DNA of 64,000 bases from Hypholoma sublateritium FD-334 SS-4 (taxonomy: Eukaryota > Basidiomycota > Agaricomycetes > Agaricales > Strophariaceae). A model generated the notes under the pieces. That model saw only the letters and a list, made by a program, of their open reading frames with translations. It was not told the origin of the DNA and did not search any database. The translations under genes were made by a program, and so were the position numbers. Of the stretch, positions 12,135-23,847 are shown in pieces. Where the stretch lies: positions 6,261 to 70,260 of the forward strand of contig KN817523.1 in the NCBI GenBank assembly GCA_000827495.1, written 5' to 3'. Position 1 is the first letter of the stretch. Each line of letters starts with the position of its first letter.

Positions 12135-13473
12135 TTACTTCGGTGGGCTTGCTATACCGTTCACAATATTGAGTGGGCTGGACGTGACAAAGAATGAATA
12201 ACGATTCAGTTCCTTGCATATCGTGCTCAATTCCTCCAGGTCAAACAGTTCTCCCATGGGTGTCTTCAAAGAAATATAAGTAGGTTTACCACAAAAATAG
12301 GACAAGTTCCGGCTTACTCCCCACAGTGCAAGAAAATAATCATGAAGATTCCACTCAGCCAATTTATTGGGTCGGGCCTCGAAGGCAGGAGTGTCTGAAG
12401 CCACCGCAGCGAAATGATGATCCCTTCCGCGGTTTATCAGGTCGTGGTTATATCGCCAGCAGGTCGCATAACTTGAAGGTACATACCACATCCATTCTAC
12501 CTCTTCTATTGCCTGACGAATCCCTACGGCCTTGGTCGGCGGTTGTGACAATGCTATCTTCTCGTCGTCGGTAGCGAGGTGCTCATACCAGTGGATGAAT
12601 CCCATCCGAACAAAGAGTATGTCCCCTTGCTCGAATTTTACTCCTTGTGACTGTGCACATTTATCCAAGTCGTCTGCTGTGACCGTATGGTAGACATTTG
12701 GGGCGTAACTGATTCCATTTTGCTGAGCATATGAGAAGAAATCGAGCAAGATACCTCGCCCAGCAATCTTTCCTTGAAGTACTAAAGGCAATGTATTCTT
12801 CTCAATGAGAACTCCAATGAGCGACGCATAAAGGGTAGGTACCGTGTATTCCATTTCTGGCCCGTTCGTCAAAGGCACTTGATTTTCCTTTTTTCCCATC
12901 CCCCTCAAGGTCAATGACTTGGCTAACATGAAGGTCGTTGTAAAATTGCCCTGAAAATTTCTAATCAACTTATGTCATGCACAAGCTCACTGGTAGTTGA
13001 TTTGATAGTGATTCTCACCAGTTTTGTAATAGCTCCAGTGCTTGAGGCCGTCCCATTGTGAACCGCACTGTGTATTCATGCTAATCTCATCGTCTACGAC
13101 ATACGACCCTTTGATTTCGGGCATACGAAACACATTATGCTCGAAGCCTTTCCTCTTGTAACCTGCCGGAAAGGGTTTGTGCAACTCCCAATTAAGGCTG
13201 CAGAGCCTTCCGTGTTTTATCTCCGTCTGAGATGCACGCAAAATGCGAGATGGCGTGAGGAGGTTGATGGATCCCAGTTCGTCTTTCGTAGACGATTGAG
13301 ATATATGCTCATAGAATCCCCATATTGCGCCTGGAGGGCACGAGGAGATTTGGCTTATCAACGACAAATTGGCAACATTCCAGATGGATAATACCTTTTG
13401 GATCTCCCGGACGAAACGGAAGCGATGAGAAGGAAGGAAATTGGACATTATCAAAAGGGGAAGAAGTTGCCAT
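12135..13473 (-). CDS. Putative cyclase family protein (kynurenine-formamidase-like fold)
   Basis: Six exons (13473-13395, 13330-13019, 12950-12843, 12772-12487, 12423-12318, 12263-12135) give 313 residues. Motifs of the PF04199 putative cyclase family are visible: ISMNTQCGSQWDGLKHW near the N-terminal third, IAGRGILLDFFSYA, FEQGDILFVRMGF and WNLHDYFLALWG near the end. In the bacterial formamidases the first motif reads HxGTHxDxPxH. Here two of its histidines are replaced by glutamine, a form I believe is common in fungal members. The substrate is therefore uncertain. It converges on the phytanoyl-CoA dioxygenase-like gene with a 197-bp spacer, and a shared pathway is not implied. Confidence 0.88.
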
Positions 13474-13773
13474 GTCAGATTGTACCAGTGGGTGGACAGT
13501 CTGGTCTTGATCCTTTCCCAGTTTACTGAAGAGAAAGAGAACTGAAGGGGGATCGCACCTTTTGCTCTCATGGCTGAGAAACCTCCGTCTAATATTAACA
13601 TTGGGACACTGGTTCTCTATTGTCCACAAATGTAAACGATAGTGGAAGCCGATCCTTGCTTCCACGAGACCACAGCTCAAATATAAACCTCAACCACTGA
13701 AGCCCGTGAGTAACCTGTGAAAATGTGTATTCCTCTCTTTTTACGCTGGAAAGGGCGTATTTAATTATCAACG

Positions 13774-16700
13774 TCAGGCCTCAATACCTACAATAGGACT
13801 GAGCCACGACTCATAATCTGCCTCGTTCGTCGGGTCCCCAGTGACCTTCAACGCGCGTACAAGGGCACGATATTGGCCGTTGGGAATGGCGGTTCCGTTA
13901 GCAAAGCTCGGTATGCTTAATGTAAAAGTGTTTGAGGCATTATCAGTGGGATCCTACACCGCCATGTTAGACAAGATAATTTTGCAGCAGGAAGACATGA
14001 AGGGCATACATCGTTGTTTCGCGAGATGAAGTCAAATTCAGCAAGTGATCCAATAAGCTTCACTTGCGCAAAGGTACCACCTGCATGAGGTGACGGGAAG
14101 CTGAAGAAGGGGAAGCCGCTCAGGGCGCGAGTCTGGATAGTCGGGGTGAATTTGATAGCCGAATCAACAAGGTCGACGCGGAAAGCGGCTGTTCCAAAGG
14201 CCAATCTATTATATGGCCAAAGGAAGTTGTCAGAGGATTCATATGCAACCTGATATAGGAACATAGCTACAAACCTCCAGAGCAAAGTGGGGACATCGTC
14301 CCCTACAAAGGAATAATTGGTAGGGCCGGCCTGTACATCGCCTGCCGAATCGAGGAGGGTAGGCAAAGGCACGCCAAAGAACACGTCCGTATCGTCTATC
14401 ACTTGTTTATTCTTCAGGCTTCCTGCCAAGCCAACATAGCTCACGTGAAATGATTGAGATACGGTAGGCCCAACGAGTTGGATAAAGCCAGTGAAAACGG
14501 GGAAAGTTGAAGCGTCAAGGGTATCGGGTAGCTTGAATATGGCCACGACAGTCTGAGTCCGGCCTGGAAGTAGTACAAGAGTCGAGGGAACGATAGTGAC
14601 AGACGCGGATGTATTTGAGAGCGGAACAGGACCGTCGGCGGCAAAGATAGTACCCTGAGCTCAGTATAAGCGCAAGCACGTTGAGCACAAATATGATAAA
14701 TACATACAGGTTGAGTCGTCAACGCGGTACCGGCGGGAACGTGTTGCAATTTGAATATCTGTGTTGTTGTTCCAATGTTCTTGACAGTAAATGTCTGACT
14801 ACATGTCAATTAAAGGAGGCAAACGTCAGTGATCAGGAATACACCTCGACATAATCATCCCTACACAGGTTTGAAGTTGGCAGTATCATTTAAAATAAGT
14901 TCTCCAGGGGAGACAATTGTTGTCGCATGAATAGCATCAAACACGTTGATCAAACCGGCACCCTGCTGTGTTAGGGTTTGCAATGGGTCTCCGTCTGTCT
15001 TGCTGGATGCAACAGGTTTTGCGGTGGTCTCGAAAAGGGTGCGTGCACCCGAGGTGACGGCCGAAGATTTCCCCTTCACTGATATTAACAGTGCAGAGCT
15101 TCCGGCAATGAATGGTGTGGCCATGGATGTACCAGAAAGGACGGCGAACGAGCCAAGCGGTACGGGGAATGTCGAAAGGATGTTACCTCCAGGTGCAGCG
15201 ACAGCGGGCTTGAAAAAGAAATCATTGGTGGGACCGTAACTGCATATATAAACGCGTGAGCAATTAGTCGAGACATCAAATAACTGCACAAGCCTGGTGA
15301 ACGAGGAGATAAGGCCTCCATTAGGATCGGGGAAGTTGAACGCGCCACCGACTTGAGGGAAGGAGATGGTGACGTTCACTTTAGCAGCAAATTGTTGCAC
15401 AAGCTATGTAATTTAGATCTTTGAATAAGACCACAATCGATGATCGAACAGCACTCACGAATTCACCATCAGAAGCTTGGATGAGGACCGCTGTGAAATT
15501 ACCAACAGCAATGTCCGCAAATCCATTTCCGTTACTGCATTGAGCGGTGAGACCTTTATTGAAATGCATAGAAGGGGCAACATACTCATAGATGAAGGTG
15601 TTGACACCGCCTTTGGCTGCAATATTAGTCAATTTTTGCACCTGAAGTACATGCAAGTTGTGTTGAGCGCAGTCAATGAAAGATCATTAAGATCGACTGA
15701 CGAAAGTACAAGTGCCACGTCGGACGACAACTAGAAACTTTGACAAGTCCGGGGTGCTATCTGGCAGAGGGTTGCATGCATCATCGACAATTGTAGTATC
15801 AGTGGAAGTGGCGAAGATAGGAAGACTCCCGGTGATGTTAAGAGGGAAAGTGGCAAAGTATGTGATAGGGTTATGCTGGACGCCGCCGACAGTTGCGTTT
15901 TGGAGCGGGATGACCGTGCTAGAAAGTTCTGTTGAGAATGACAGTCACAGGAAAGAAGCGATGTCCTAATCTCACTTATCAAGGCTTGCTGCAGAGATAG
16001 CGTTGATGGCATTGCCGGGACTTGAAGTATAAAAAGACCCAGAGGATCCCTGGAGCAAGAGATTAATGATTATAGATGGCACCACGTTTTCAATAACGGA
16101 ACTCACATCATTGCCTGCAGCGATAGTCACGATCTTTCCATTGGCAGCAATTCTACTGGAAAGTACAGAGCTTGTGCTCTCAGTCCAGCCGTTGGCGCCC
16201 CCCAAAGACATGGTGAGAATGTCCTGCCCATCGCTAACCCCTCGGAGAAGAGCTTCCACGAGGACTGGGAAGTACAAGGGAAGCATCGCGTATTCATTTC
16301 TACGGCTGCGTCAAAATGAAGAAAATGACGCACTATCATCGGTTACAGAGCCCGAGCAACCGAAGACTCTGTAGGCTGATATCGAGGCACCGAAAGCCAC
16401 GCCACTGATATTGAATGGATTTCCGGGATTAGCGCCAATGATTCCCTATCAAGATAGATAAATTGAGCGTCAAGCGATTCGGATTTTTACAGGTCAAGCC
16501 TTACTCCAACGTGGGTCCCATGTCCTGTATAGCAAGTGAGCAAGCAAAACCCATGAGGATGTCCTGAGAGAAACCATACCGTTACATTGGTCTAATGGGT
16601 CTGGGTCGGGTATAGGCGTGTTTGTGCCTAGCACGCAGTGAGTCCCTCGAGCTCAAGCTAAATTATGAGATTATTCACCATCGTAAGCATCTCCAACAAA

Positions 16701-17552
16701 GTCGAATCCTCCGATAACTTTGTGGCCAGGCCCAAAGCCTCCTCCAAGAGAAGGATGAGTGTAGTCAATGCCAGTATCAATGCTGCGGGTTGGAGTAAGT
16801 GGAATACAGAACTCGATATAGAAGCACGGGTAGAGCTTACATTCCGATCTTGATCCCCGTCCCAATGATTCCTTGAGCATGAAGTTTATCAACTCCCTGC
16901 ATCGAATCTGAGCAAAAGCTCTGAATTCATGCCAAGAAGTTCTTACAGTAAGTATATGCGTCGACTCAGAATCAGGAGGGACCTGAGGATCTGACGGGCC
17001 TGAGGTTACATGCGAAAATACAGGTCTTCAGAGGAGTAGCTGTCGTTCAATTCGCATCAACCACTTTATCTTAGAAGTACTTACTTGGGTGAGGGTATTC
17101 GAACAACAGGACGAATGGCTACAACTCCGGGAGTCTTGGAAATGGCAGCAACATCCTGGATAAGGAGGTTAGTTGTGTCCTAGGAGGGGAATACATGTCC
17201 CGCATACCTGGGCAGAATTCACAGTGATGGATGCACCAACGAACAAGCCAGATGCTTCAAATTCTTTGGTGACATCAAAACCAACGGAACGTTCCCTCAA
17301 CGATACATAAACAGCATCCAAAGACTGGCGGTCAATAGTCAATAAAAATGATAGTTTGAAAATGTTGCGACGTACCCGAGAGAAAGATCTTTTGGTAGGA
17401 ATGTTGGCGATGGTATCCACCTCGATGATAAATTGATTGGGTACAATTGGCCCATTGGTCACTCTCTGGACCTGCGATATCGGGAAGGTCCCATATACCG
17501 AGTCCGCAGCGAGTAAAGCAGGCAAGAGAGCCCATAACACTGAGGGTTTCAT
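13774..17552 (-). CDS. Secreted subtilisin-like serine protease (S8) with PA insert
   Basis: Many short exons (about twenty) read from 17552 to a stop at 13776-13774; I resolved the catalytic exons exactly and the rest approximately. The N-terminus is a signal peptide (MKPSVLWALLPALLAADSVYG), followed by an I9-like propeptide (NQFIIEVDTIAN to DVAAISKTPGVVAIRPVV). The catalytic aspartate is in GIKIGIIDTGIDYTHPSLGGG (codon 16778-16776). The histidine is in GHGTHVG (16522-16520) and the serine in LSGTSMATPFIAGSSA (15127-15125). KIVTIAAGND carries the oxyanion region. A PA-type insert with FLVVVRRGTCTF lies between His and Ser. The C-terminal 300 residues resemble the Fn3-like domain of cucumisin-type proteases. 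Intact triad and clean splice sites suggest an active extracellular enzyme. Confidence 0.9.
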
Positions 17553-18763
17553 GGTTGCAAGAATGGGACGGACAACTCAGAGCCTGTGAATAAACCCGTT
17601 CGCACTACATGAAAGAGACGAGTTTTATATAGTGGGGAGACAAGACAGGTCAGAGTGGTATGCATGTGGCTTTGACAATGTGAACATGCAGCAATGGTTC
17701 CAGGATCTGTGTTCCTGATGCGCATAAGTGGACGACATTCCTGGTAGAATGGGTCCATCGGTCGTATGGTTTATTGCTGTCCTCGTTCCCAACACTTCCC
17801 GACGTTGGTTCTTGTGCACGACCAAAATTACAGAGAAGAATCACGGTCCGTGAAGGTGCTGAAAAAGAGAGGCAAATTATTATCTGTAGCCCTGTAGAGT
17901 GCCAATTGTAAGAGATAATCTACACACCTTATTCGATGCTCGGAGGCCGAAAAGCAATTGCTTATCGCGTGAGAGGTTGTCGGGGCGCATTACTGCGATC
18001 CTTCCTGTGAATGCCAAGGGTCACAAAAATAGAAAGCAAATCCGCCGAAGATGGTTGGTGTAGGGAGAGCGGCTGAGATATACGCAATTGTAACGCATTC
18101 ATGACGCTGACGGCAAGGAGAAAGAACCATAAGGGTGCCACTGCGAGCCATGTGGAGTGCTTGTGAAATGTGGGAGTAAGGTGATCAAGATTCCAGGACC
18201 GGGGGCTTTCAAGTGAGTGTACTAAGAAAAATTAGGGCGGGTTGAGAGCTTGACACAGATACAGTATCTCGGTTGGGTACTTGTGGTACTCGGTAGGTTT
18301 GAGTTAAGTTTGTCCATCAGCCAAGCTTCAGCTTCAGTTGCGAGCTTTTGAAACTTCTTCGTCGAATTCAATGTCAACTCGAAGAGCCTAAGCTTAGAGG
18401 AATCTGTCCGAGGCGTTATATTTTTGGTTTAGGAAGATATTCCCAGCAGTTAGAAATACCTTGGAAATTTGTGACGACGTTCAATGGAACTTGGACGATT
18501 GAAGTGGACTCGCTGACTCCTGAGCCTTTCTCATTCGGGTCACGGAATCAATCAATCACGTGACTGCTATCATGGACGCGTCCCGACCGCCCTTACATAA
18601 TAAGTACTGCTTTCAAACTGCTTTAGTTCTCTACTCTTGTCACGGTCATCTTTGGACGATAATCGGCGCTATCGAAGACGTAGACACCGCATAGTCTGCA
18701 ATTACCTGGCCTGTAAACTCTACATCTATATCATCACCTGGACTTCAATAACTAAGCGTGATC
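17553..18763. other. Divergent spacer between subtilisin and muskelin genes
   Basis: This 1.2-kb stretch lies between two genes transcribed apart. Apart from the TATA box near 17628, I see no gene, repeat or RNA. Open frames of 60 to 80 codons here have no conserved motif and no supporting splice pattern. Confidence 0.5.
17624..17631 (-). promoter_or_regulatory. TATA box of the subtilisin gene
   Basis: On the minus strand this reads TATATAAA, about 72 bp upstream of the start codon at 17552. It is the clearest TATA box in this part of the window and fits an inducible secreted enzyme. Confidence 0.6.
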
Positions 18764-21700
18764 ATGGCGGACTCGAGCGCGAAATGCCACTCCACTCCTC
18801 CTTCCGTTCCCTTAGCATATAGCATTGTATCCTCGACACCGCATAGTGGAAAATACGGGCCCGAGAACATTATCCTCGACAAGCCACAAGATCAGGGGAG
18901 TAGATGGAGCGGTGCTCTTCAAGGAAATGCAAACCAGTGGATAAAGCTGCGTTTGGAGTCTCTGGCAGTCCTCAGTGTGTTTGCATAGCTTTCATATCAG
19001 TAATGCGACGCTGAACTTCGGAACGTTCGGATAGCGACTATAACCTTCGGCAAGGTTAGTTGCTTGAAGTCATACTAGCGGCTCTTGCTCAAACACAACC
19101 TTTGTTGTCGTTCAGTTTTCCAAAGGTGAGGGAATATCGCGCATCGCACGGGCTCGAAATTGATTATCTCCGCAGCTCATCCTTGCAATGTCAAAGATCT
19201 CAAAGTGTTCGTTGGAATAAACGAAGACCATATGACCGAAGTCCTCCACGCTGGACTGAAAAACGACACCATCCCTGAAACATTCCTCCTAACGCACACT
19301 AATTGCTCGGGTGTCGATTTCCCTACGCAATATGTGAAGATTGTCCCAATAGTGTGCGCTTCAGACTGTTACCTATACCTCGCGCTATTCACTTACTTTT
19401 CTTTTTAACAATAGAGCCCACGGGCAAAATTTCCACATCTCAATATGGCACGTCGCAATGACAGGTATTGTTGATCCAACGTATGTCGAACGTATACATC
19501 GTGCATACGACGAGGTGCTGCTAGCTTTACTCTTCCCTTCTACAAACATCTGACACTCAAATTGCAAAAAGTATCGAGAGACATCAGTCCTCCGCTACGT
19601 TCTTAAACATCTTCGCCAACGAAGACTACTAACACCCTATCAGTCCATCCTATCTCGTGCTAACATTCGATTAGAGCACCCGCTCATAACCCAATTCCAT
19701 GAAAGTCTAGTTCTGCAAGGTGACTGGTCGAAGTCAGAGAATATTCTGAAATCCATGACTTCTGCTGGCCTATTTGACGCACATCTCAATTCAAGCCAAC
19801 CTCGTGCTATATGGACCCGGTTGGTGGGTACAGACTCAGATGGTGACCTACCTCCTGCTCGTGGGGGACACGCCATGTGCATGGATCCAGTCAACGAAAT
19901 GATCTATATCTTCGGAGGGTGGAACGGCGAAAAAAGCCTGGATGATTTCTGGGTATACAGCATCAAAGAAGACAGGTGGAAAGTGCTCAGTCACAGCACT
20001 ACTCAAGAACCAAATGCTCCCGGAGCGAGGTCCTGTCACAAAATGGTGTTCGATACAAAGAACGGCACTATATATGTTCTTGGCCGGTTGAATGACGAAG
20101 ATGGGATTCGACCGGCTGAACCAACGGCCGCAAGAACTCAACATGGCCCAAGTGGGTATCTAGTACCAACCCAGCAACCCCCTGCTACAAATTCTGAAAG
20201 CACTACCCCAACCGCACCACAACCGAAAATCCTTACATCAGAGTTCTACCGGTATCACACTAGAGGAGTTTTGGCTGGAAAATGGGATTTCCTGTCCATT
20301 GACACTGCGGTACGGTTCTTGTCCTGCTTTTGCCAACATTTTACTCATCTTCTACCAGTCGTCAGGAGGACCCCCTCTCATTTTTGACCATCAAATGGTA
20401 ATGGACTCTGAGGCTCAGATGCTATACGTATTTGGCGGCCGCGTTGTTGACGGGGACTGGGATGTGTCGAGATTCTCAGAGCTGTACAGCTATAACCTGA
20501 CAACTAGCAAGTGGAAGTTGCTCCAGTATGTCGTCCGATGTCTACCGTGAATTCCGCAGGCATTTAAACCGCGCAGACAGCCTCTTACCGACCCGCTTCA
20601 TTGTTATCAAGCCATTCCTCCACGATTTGGTTTGTTCCATTCCTAGACCAGCTTCTCGATCCATGACCAACATTTGCACAGGGCATTCCATGGTTCTCGA
20701 TGCTCCAACGAAGACACTGTACATCTTTGCCGGTCAACGCGACGACAAGTATCTTTCAGACATGTATACCTACAACCTCAACACAGGCATTGCGACCGAA
20801 ATATTTTCCAACTTCACCGCCGCCGGGGGCCCTGATGCATGCTTCACACAGCGAGCTATTATTGATCCCGAATTGAAGGAAATTTACGTGTAAGTAGTTC
20901 GAAGTGTTTAATGATTTGATCAGCCTCTAATGACGGTATAATGATAGTTTCTGTGGCCTCACGAAAAACTCAAACGCCTCCGTCCAAAGCACACTAGGGG
21001 CCTATCTCTCAAATTGGGTTTTCCGGTACGACACGCACCCCGGAAAGTGGATGCCTATCCTCGGTCAACCTGATAAAGAAGCCTCCGGAGTACCCCAAGC
21101 TCGCTTCGCACATCAAGTGGTATATAACCCTAAAACAAAAACCATCTTCCTGCACGGCGGGAACGCTGGAGGTGCCCCTCCACTCGAAGCGGGTAGGGCT
21201 GCAAGGGAGACAGACGATGCGATTATCGTTGACGCTAGTGAGGATTCTGCCGGAACGAAAGAAAGGCTGGACGACTTTTGGCGCATGGAGCTGAAGAGGT
21301 AACCAAGTTGGCAGTGCTTTCTTTTATATGTTTGACGTTTATTCCGGCAGACCAGGGCCCCAAGAGATCATCCGACAAGCCACGTTCCAAATACGCCGAC
21401 AGCAGTTCGTGACATTTTCTGTCTTCCTGCCTGTCTGTCGGAAGTCACACTCACATGCTTATCTTGCAGGTTCCGGGAGATGTGCGAAGAGGAAGCTCCG
21501 GTCAAGGCGCTCAGTTTCCTACAGACCCAAGTCTCAAGCGTCGTGGACCACGCCAACGCCAAAGAAACAGAAACATTCCGTTCATTGCTCACCCACTTGC
21601 TATCGCCTGCAGTGCATTCTCATACAGCCAGCAGCCCCGTTAAGCGTGACGAGATGCAGGAAGCGAGTCACAGACCGAGGAAGCGCTCTCGCTCAGAACG

Positions 21701-21974
21701 GGACGATACTGGCGAATGGACGAGCGAGCTGCCGCAAGGTGATTCACACGGATACGCGAGCGACGAGACGTTGCGGCTACGCGATGTGGTCGACCCGCTG
21801 GAGAGCATCATCCGAGGCGAAGAGGCAGATTCTACGCTCACCGGCGCACGGTACAGCCAGCGGACGGAGGTGTTTGAGAATATCCTTAAGTTCATTGTAG
21901 ACGGTGAAAAACAGCCTACGGAGAGTCTGTTGGATTTGGTCGAGCGAGATCGGTGTCGAGTTGAGGTGATGTGA
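18764..21974 (+). CDS. Muskelin-like kelch repeat protein
   Basis: The reading opens with the muskelin N-terminal discoidin-like domain (LAYSIVSSTPHSGKYGPENI, DQGSRWSGALQGN, then TITFGKFSKAHPCNVKDLKVFVG and QNFHISIWHVAMTGIVDP-type residues). It continues with a LisH/CTLH-like helical segment (LRYVLKHLRQRRLL; GDWSKSENILKSM). Kelch units follow: GGHAMCMDPVNEMIYIFGGW, HQMVMDSEAQMLYVFGG, GHSMVLDAPTKTLYIFAGQ and HQVVYNPKTKTIFLHGG. A less conserved, charged C-terminus ends at 21974. Muskelin is a subunit of the CTLH/GID ubiquitin ligase in animals. That role is inferred here from architecture. Introns were placed so that each motif runs in frame; no breaks were found. Confidence 0.9.
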
Positions 21975-22128
21975 ATCTGTGATGTGTCACTTTGCGGTGC
22001 GCGGGTGGATTCCGTCAGTAGATGTATGTGTTTTACTTGTCTTGTACATTGTGAGATGCCGAGCGACGGTCGAGGATTTGAGTGTCCCGTAGTTTTCAAG
22101 GACAGATATTGCCTGGCGGTCTTGTTTA
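21975..22128. other. Muskelin 3' flank and left target-site copy of the MITE
   Basis: This short spacer holds the presumed 3' untranslated region of the muskelin gene. It ends with TTA at 22126-22128, the left copy of the three-base target-site duplication. Confidence 0.5.
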
Positions 22129-22768
22129 GGCCCCATTCGGGATCCCGGTTACGATTCGGTTAAATTAGGTTGGGTTAGGTTAAAAATTTGTTAACCAAGC
22201 GTGATGGATTTTGGTCGGTTAGTCACGATAAGTCACAGGGNCAGCGGGAGCACGCGATGCATCAATTGATGATCAAAGCGCAATATGTCGGGATTAGGTG
22301 TACGTCCGACGGCGCGGACAGTGCCGGCGCTTGGTTAAGCAACGTNCAACCTTCGTCGGCGTCGTTTCCCGCCAATGTCTTCCACCCGCATATATTTTGA
22401 TGTATGGTTGTTTTTGTCAATCAAACTACATAAAGGTAATCGTGGTCTTCATGAGCAACCTAATGTGCAAACGCGCTCAACGTAGACTTATTTTTCAATA
22501 ATATAGTCGAGCTCGTTGTTTTCAACGGCGAGCTCGCCTTCTCAAAAGTGCCTGGTGAGCTGGCATCAGAGCGATCAGAACATAAATGACAAATTGATGG
22601 GCGCCAAGTATGTGACTACCAGACCAACCCTGAGTAAGCTGTAACCGAGTGCATCCGAACGCATTTTCGGTTGGGTTTACGACCAAAACCGACAATTTCG
22701 ACTCGGTTTTGATTTTGGCAGGGAAACCGAGGCCAAACCGGATCGTAACCGGGATCCCGAATGGGGCC
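22129..22768. mobile_element. Non-autonomous PIF/Harbinger-type MITE with TTA target-site duplication
   Basis: The 640-bp element starts GGCCCCATTCGGGATCCC and ends with its reverse complement. The terminal inverted repeats match perfectly over about 27 bp and continue with one mismatch (CGATTCGGTT against CGATCCGGTT). TTA flanks both ends (22126-22128 and 22769-22771). TTA duplications with GGCC-type termini are the hallmark of Tourist/PIF-Harbinger MITEs. The inside has no coding capacity. It has GGTTaGGTT-like subterminal repeats and two ambiguous bases, N at 22241 and 22346, the only ones in the window. Confidence 0.85.
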
Positions 22769-23073
22769 TTAGTGTAGATTGCAATTGTATGATTTAGATT
22801 TGCTTTCTGCAGTCAAGCATTTGATCTTTTACTTTGTATATCGCTACAAAATAAGGGCACAACTAGCGTGGATGTCTGGCTGGAGTAGGGCTCGGGACCA
22901 TCGAGCAGAAGGGAGGAAAGTTCCTAAAAATATGTATAAATAAGAGCCTGGCTTTCCATCGCACATTAAAGCTCACAAACCTTTTCGCCACAGAGTGCCC
23001 GCTTGAAGTAAGTACGCCCACCCTCATGATTCACTAGACGAAAGCCCTTCACTGTATTTTGCCAATGGAACAA
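22769..23073. other. Spacer between MITE and prefoldin subunit 4
   Basis: This 305-bp stretch begins with the right TTA target-site copy (22769-22771). It otherwise holds the presumed 3' untranslated region of the minus-strand prefoldin gene. I see no other feature. Confidence 0.4.
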
Positions 23074-23692
23074 TCACTCGTCTAGATTGATAGCTTTACC
23101 AAATTTGGAGTAGAGTTTTATTTTCAGGTCCTTCATCTGGTTTTCACAATCATCTGCTTGAGCAGCAAGAGAAGACACTTTGGCATCGACGGTTGCTTGA
23201 TCCTTTTCGAGGCGGGCCAATGCGCGTGACTGGGGCATATGGACGAATGCTTCGCCGACTTTGTATCTGCATCACGCGAAAATGTTCAGGCGCTGAGCGA
23301 GAGGAATATCTGAGCCGACCTCACAGAACTAGCTCGTCTTCGTCCGCGAGCTCGAGTTCCGTGGATAAGTCATCGAGCGCTTCTTTTTCTTGCTATCATA
23401 TGCAAATCAGAGAAGATAGCAACCGATAGATTCCGAGAGCGTACTTTCAGGTCCGTTAGCTTTTCTTCGATGGTACGTATTCTGTTGTTGAGCTTGGAAA
23501 ACGTATTGATGCGCTGCTGATCCTCTTCGATAATTCAGCGCGATGCTAGAATATCAAAGGAACCGCGAAAGTGAGAAGGATTTACCCCATGTGACCTCTG
23601 CGGCATCATCTGTCTCCTCTTCTTGCTCGAGCTATCGCGGCGGGTGAATGTGATTTCGCGAACTCGGAGATCTCAAGGCGTACCATGCGCAT
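23074..23692 (-). CDS. GIM3: Prefoldin subunit 4
   Basis: Five exons (23692-23684, 23631-23586, 23524-23445, 23392-23325, 23266-23074) give 131 residues, the usual length. The VTWEDQQRINTFSKLNNR segment, the LADEDELVLYKVGEAFVHM turn and the LKIKLYSKFGKAINLDE end match beta-type prefoldin subunit 4. Two coiled-coil helices flank the central beta hairpin. The protein is part of the hexameric chaperone that passes nascent actin and tubulin to CCT in the cytosol. The first exon is only nine bases. The gene is divergent from the sphingosine-phosphate lyase gene with 155 bp between start codons. Confidence 0.93.
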
Positions 23693-23847
23693 GGTGGGTG
23701 ATGGTGGTGGAAACGAGAGGACCAACGACAGTTCGCCGCCGATCCGTACCCCCGGTTATGTCATCATCGGTCCGTGCGAATGATCGCGGCGAGTGTCGAC
23801 GCGGTATGAATAGCGCCCAGTTTCACAAGCTTTCAACCTTTACCACA
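23693..23847. promoter_or_regulatory. Compact bidirectional promoter, prefoldin 4 / S1P lyase
   Basis: Only 155 bp separate the two divergent start codons, so both core promoters must lie here. No TATA box is visible on either strand. If translation of the lyase begins at the upstream in-frame ATG (about 23806), the spacer is still shorter. Confidence 0.5.

Noticed and set aside
12135..12968. Putative cyclase considered as a pseudogene because frames change several times
   Set aside because: All frame changes coincide with good GT-AG introns of 54-70 bp and the joined protein is complete.
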